From: Caldilineaceae bacterium
Lineage (GTDB): Bacteria; Chloroflexota; Anaerolineae; Caldilineales; Caldilineaceae
Direction of reading: 5' to 3'
Assembly: GCA_022824685.1 (NCBI GenBank)
Contig: JAJDZJ010000176.1
Span: 1-35,435, forward strand
DNA length: 35,435 nt
A model generated the notes under the pieces. The model was not told the origin of the DNA. It searched no databases and saw nothing but the letters and a program-made list of their open reading frames with translations. This document shows, one piece after another, positions 32,193-35,435 of this stretch. A program made the translations under genes and the position numbers. Numbering within the stretch: the first letter of the stretch is position 1; the number at the start of each line of letters is the position of its first letter.

Positions 32193-32425
32193 TTGCCTCT
32201 CCTTCTCATACGCCTACGATAAGCGGCCAACTGTCTTCCTCTCAGTTCATACGCCGTGATGACGAAGATTTCTTCGGTGTTCGAGTAGACCACGGGAAGG
32301 CAGCGGGCACTGCGCGTCCGCCCGATTGCGGTTCGCAGTTGTCTTCGAACGCGCCTGAATCGAAGCCCCGCTACGGGCTGCGATGGTGTGTTTGCGCCGG
32401 CGCTTTGTCCTTGAGAAAGCCCCAT
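32189..32425 (-). pseudogene. Toxin-like gene, probably 5'-truncated
   Basis: The downstream half, from AIGRTRSARCLPVVYSNTEE through FVITAYELRGRQLAAYRRR, resembles the C-terminal half of small RelE/BrnT-like (DUF4258-type) toxins. The N-terminal half expected in that group (a W-x2-H-x-E-x-I-x2-HG-type segment) is missing. The open frame instead runs back into the 3' end of the MFS gene, where the amino acids (MGLSQGQSAGANTPSQ) are only a shifted reading of that gene. No ribosome site supports a start. The remainder overlaps the antitoxin-like gene by four bases. I infer deletion of the toxin's 5' end next to the MFS gene. Confidence 0.5.
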
Positions 32426-33822
32426 ACGCTAAGGGCGAGTCCGAGGAGGACAATGACCAGGGCGGTGTAGGAGACGTCGCGCAGGCCGGCGACCTGCGCG
32501 GCAGCCGCGGCTTGGGTTACGCTGCCGGTGAATTCGGGGCCGGCATGGTGGGAGACGCGGACGGCCCAAAGGGCACCCAGCGCGGCGACGCCTGATGTGC
32601 GGCCGAGCGTGCGTCCGATCGTGTTGAGGCCGCTGGCGACGCCGAGCCGTTCGCGCGGGACGGCCCCCATCACGGCGTTGTTGTTGGGCGACTGGAAGAG
32701 ACCCATGCCGAGCCCCAGGGGCGTAACCCGCAGGATGAAGCCGAGGATGGAGGTATCGGCGTTCAGTGTGCTGACCGTGAAACAGCCAAACCCCAGCATG
32801 ACGAGCCCCGCGCCGGCGATGATGTGGAACGAAAACCGATCCGACAGGGAGCCGGCAATTGGCGAGGCCACGCCAAAGAAGAAGGAAGCGACCGCCAAAA
32901 GGAGACCGACGAGAGAAGGTTCGAGGGTTAGCAGGTTTGTCAGATAGAAGGGGAAGATCAGGGAGACGCCGCCGAACGTGATGAAGCTGATGAGGCGCGT
33001 CGACAGGCTCAGACTGAACCGGGGGCTGCGAAAGATGGTGAGATCGAGCAGAGGCTCCTTGACGCGCCTTTCTGTGTGGATGAAGAGCGCAAGCGTAAAC
33101 AGGGCGAAGGCGAGCAGGCCGATCATCGGAGGCGATCTGTAGCCTCTGCTCTCGCCGACGGTCAGGAAGAGCATGAGCGCCAGGAGGCCGACAGAGAAGG
33201 TCGTTGCGCCGGTCCAGTCGAACCGCTCTTTGCCGCGAGGGCGGTCTTTGGGGAGATAGAGCCAGGCGAAGGCCAGGCTGATACAGCTCAATGGGAAGCC
33301 GACAAAGAAGGTCCAGCGCCAGGAGAGGAGGTCGAGGAGGACGCCGCCGAGGAGGGGGCCGGCGACTCCGCCGGCGGAGACGGTGGCGCTGAAGAGGCCA
33401 AGCGCCTTGCCCCTCTCCGACTTGGCGAAGGTCTCGGTGATGATTCCCATGCTCAAGGCGATGGCAAAGGCGCCGCCGACAGCTTGAACGACGCGAAAGG
33501 CCAGCAGGAGCGCAATGTTGGGAGCCAGACCGGCCAGAATGGAGCCGAGGCCGAAGGCGATCGTGCCCCACAGGAAGATGGGCTTGTGGCCCAGCATATC
33601 GCCCAGGCGGCCCACGGTCGGTGAGATGGCGGTTTGCGTCAGGGTAAAGGAAAGAACGACCCACTGAACAAGGGCAAAGTCCACGTTGAATTCGGTGACC
33701 AGCGTTGGGAGGATGACGTTGGCGATGCCGATATTGAAGGAGGCCAGGAAGACGCCTGTCCCCAGCGCGGCGAAGATCAGCCATTTGCGGGCAATTGGCG
33801 GCGCTTGGAAAGTTCTGGTCAT
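32371..33822 (-). CDS. MFS drug-type efflux transporter, DHA2/EmrB-like
   Basis: A 483-residue inner-membrane proton-driven exporter with about 14 hydrophobic helices. Motif A is G71-RLGDMLGHKP81 between helices 2 and 3, and the antiporter motif C appears as GGVAGPLLGGVLLD in helix 5. An early Asn-rich helix (FLASFNIGIANVILPTL) replaces the usual D-x-T of motif D1. Length is typical of DHA2 proteins. ATG 33822 has only a weak ribosome site. It is not obviously linked to neighbours: an SDR gene lies 220 bases upstream and the toxin remnant directly follows. Substrate unknown. Confidence 0.88.
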   Translation of the reverse strand: MTRTFQAPPIARKWLIFAALGTGVFLASFNIGIANVILPTLVTEFNVDFALVQWVVLSFTLTQTAISPTVGRLGDMLGHKPIFLWGTIAFGLGSILAGLAPNIALLLAFRVVQAVGGAFAIALSMGIITETFAKSERGKALGLFSATVSAGGVAGPLLGGVLLDLLSWRWTFFVGFPLSCISLAFAWLYLPKDRPRGKERFDWTGATTFSVGLLALMLFLTVGESRGYRSPPMIGLLAFALFTLALFIHTERRVKEPLLDLTIFRSPRFSLSLSTRLISFITFGGVSLIFPFYLTNLLTLEPSLVGLLLAVASFFFGVASPIAGSLSDRFSFHIIAGAGLVMLGFGCFTVSTLNADTSILGFILRVTPLGLGMGLFQSPNNNAVMGAVPRERLGVASGLNTIGRTLGRTSGVAALGALWAVRVSHHAGPEFTGSVTQAAAAAQVAGLRDVSYTALVIVLLGLALSVWGFLKDKAPAQTHHRSP

Positions 33823-34043
33823 TGGGGGCAGAAGACGCGATGGAGGATTGCCAGGGGAATTGAGGTCGATGCGCCTGGAGAGGGACTTTTGTCAAGGCTC
33901 ATTTCATTTTGGACTCACGAATTTGTGCATGGGTGAACGCAAGCTGATTGGCTCCTTACTCGGGCCGGGCTGTAAAGACGAGCGGCTACACTTGGAACTG
34001 TGCGCTGACTTTGGAGAGCACGCGGCCCTGATTTTGGATTGGT

Positions 34044-34874
34044 CTAGCGCATGAAGGAGCCGCCCGTGACAGGAATCGAAAGGCCGGTGAGAAAGTCGGC
34101 TCCGTCTGAGGCGAGGAAGGAGACGGCGTGGGCCAGGTCGTCGGTCTGAGCAAGGCGGCCGATCGGTGTGCTCCCCGCGGCGCCGGACAGGAGGGCGTCG
34201 GTGGCGTCCTTGACTTGCAGGGCTGGGTTGTCAAACAGGTTGGTCATATGTCCTACTCGTTCGGTGGGCGTGAGGCTGGGGCAGATGGCGTTGACGGTGA
34301 TGCCGAATTCAGCCAGTTCCTGGGCGAGCGACTGTGTCAGGCCGACGATGCCGAATTTGGATGAGCAGTAGGCGGCAAAGCGGGCGATGCCGCGCAAGCC
34401 CAAGACGGAGGAGACGCTGATAATACGGCCGCGGCCGCCGCGGGCGACCATGTGGCGCGCGGCTGCGCGGCTGCAGACGAAGGAGCCCTTGAGGTTTACT
34501 GACATGACACGGTCCCACTCGTCCTCTTCGAGGTCGACGACGGCGACGCGATCTCTGCCGCCGCGGGCCGCTGCGTTGTTGACCAGGATATCGATTTGGC
34601 CGAGTGCGTCGATGGCCTGTTGCATGGCGCCTTCAACTGAGGCGACGTCGGTGACGTCACAGGTCAGGGCCAGAGAGCGGCGCCCCATTCCTTCGATTTC
34701 AGCCTGCAAAGCAGGTAGGCCTTCCCAGTCGGCTTCGGGATAGGGTTTCTCTACGAGGTCGGTAACGACGACGTCGGCCCCATCTGCGGCCAGGCGCAAG
34801 GCAATACCGCGGCCGATGCCGTGTTCGCCCCCGGCTCCTGTGACGAAGGCAGTTTTTCCTGACAGGTTGTACAT
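34044..34874 (-). CDS. Short-chain dehydrogenase/reductase
   Basis: A 276-residue NAD(P)-dependent classical SDR oxidoreductase. The cofactor loop TGAGGEHGIGRG (12-23) has two extra residues relative to TGxxxGIG. D39 at the end of beta-2 favours NAD. N99-N-A-A, N128, S156, Y169 and K173 make up the usual structural motif and catalytic tetrad. The C-terminal TGLSIPVTGGSFMR is the common SDR ending. ATG 34874 follows GGAGGA; an earlier in-frame start adds 19 unrelated residues and is rejected. Substrate unknown; many such enzymes oxidise sugars or hydroxy acids, but the gene is not in the sugar operon. Confidence 0.9.
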   Translation of the reverse strand: MYNLSGKTAFVTGAGGEHGIGRGIALRLAADGADVVVTDLVEKPYPEADWEGLPALQAEIEGMGRRSLALTCDVTDVASVEGAMQQAIDALGQIDILVNNAAARGGRDRVAVVDLEEDEWDRVMSVNLKGSFVCSRAAARHMVARGGRGRIISVSSVLGLRGIARFAAYCSSKFGIVGLTQSLAQELAEFGITVNAICPSLTPTERVGHMTNLFDNPALQVKDATDALLSGAAGSTPIGRLAQTDDLAHAVSFLASDGADFLTGLSIPVTGGSFMR

Positions 34875-35296
34875 GGTGTGGTCCTCCAGATGTTCGCTGG
34901 CGCTATGTTCTCGATTGAGCGGCGGCCTCATTCGCGCGACCGCTGGACGGCTGATCGTCGATAATACTGTAACCGGAAATAGCTACGGTCGGCAAAGTAT
35001 TGACTCTGCTATTGGCGTTTTTGGGGGGGGCGCGTGGATAGGGGCGGCTTTACGGCAGTGGTTGGTGGTCAGTGGTCGGTGGTTTACGGGGCGCGTATAG
35101 ACCGGGGGCGGGCATGCGGGAAACATTCGGGGAGGGCGGTTAGGGGAGTAAGGGAGGAGTTGGCGGGACCGGCCACGGGCGTCCACAAGGGGCGCCCTTA
35201 CAGGGGGTTGAGGGAGTGAGAAAGGGGCGCTGAGCGCGGTCAGGGGGGAGGGGAGGGCGATCGCTGGATTTCGGTGCCGATGGAGAGGGGGCGGGG
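34875..35296. other. Repeat-rich non-coding tail
   Basis: No gene seen. Contents: an imperfect CAGTGGT-type cluster near 35058-35085, a poly-G run near 35024, and a hairpin GGGCGTCC (35177-35184) with GGGCGCCC (35190-35197), one G-U pair, of a kind resembling small dispersed palindromes. The 5' part should hold the promoter of the SDR gene. Confidence 0.5.
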
Positions 35297-35435
35297 TCAG
35301 GGCGATTGCATCTAAATTGGGTCAGAACATCGAAATGCAGCCGAATACTCTTCCAGGTCGGGGTAAGACACAGGGAAATGTACGAAAGATGGCACGTAGA
35401 CGGAGAATTTAACTTATCTCGCCGACTGAGGGCCT
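35297..35435. repeat. Right copy of 139-bp perfect terminal inverted repeat
   Basis: Exact reverse complement of 2-140. Reading outward to the right, an ATG at 35379 opens a frame (MYERWHVDGEFNLSRRLRA) that runs off the end and could be the start of a protein in the repeated element; it matches no family I know. Both copies are oriented with this frame pointing out of the window. Confidence 0.9.

Noticed and set aside
1..35435. Linear plasmid or phage with terminal inverted repeats
   Set aside because: No replication, packaging, terminal-protein or mobility genes; gene content is chromosomal in character.

Overview
The window looks like a chromosomal segment of an uncultured Chloroflexota bacterium, probably Caldilineaceae-like. 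This is inferred from style and content rather than a marker gene: high GC, frequent GTG/TTG starts, lipoproteins with a signal peptide followed by an Ala/Glu-rich linker, oligopeptide-type ABC importers without their ATPases, sialidase-fold proteins, and an SOS imuB-dnaE2 pair. No rRNA, tRNA, CRISPR array, phage gene or complete transposase was seen. The two ends of the window are a perfect 139-bp inverted repeat, most simply two opposed copies of one repeat at which the assembly stopped.

Left third (244-8373, plus strand): an M14-type metallocarboxypeptidase-like gene, a family 5 solute-binding lipoprotein, two Dpp/Opp-type permeases, a second M14-like gene broken by two in-frame stop codons, and a mannonate dehydratase (uxuA). 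A converging minus-strand cluster (22090 down to 8659) starts with another binding lipoprotein and two permeases. It continues with a BNR (sialidase-fold) protein, a DegT-type aminotransferase, a formylglycine-generating-enzyme-like protein, an amidotransferase-like/deacetylase-like fusion, and three more BNR proteins, two of them tandem duplicates. None of the enzymes has a signal peptide. I infer a catabolic locus in which an imported oligomer, possibly an amino- or uronic-acid sugar conjugate, is dismantled inside the cell. The substrate cannot be read from sequence.

Middle (22091-26496): about 0.95 kb without a recognisable gene, then three related small secreted cysteine-rich proteins with an invariant cysteine spacing that I do not recognise. 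They are interleaved with a convergent FG-GAP/VCBS-repeat gene, a truncated copy of its 3' end, and a MITE-like element. This part is shaped by segmental duplication and is the best candidate for something undescribed.

Right third: a consensus promoter with a LexA-like palindrome in its spacer drives imuB (carrying an in-frame 48-bp tandem repeat) and dnaE2, the error-prone polymerase. Heptamer repeats flank dnaE2. Then, on the minus strand, come an SDR dehydrogenase, a DHA2-type MFS exporter, a 5'-truncated toxin-like frame and an antitoxin-like gene, followed by a repeat-rich tail.
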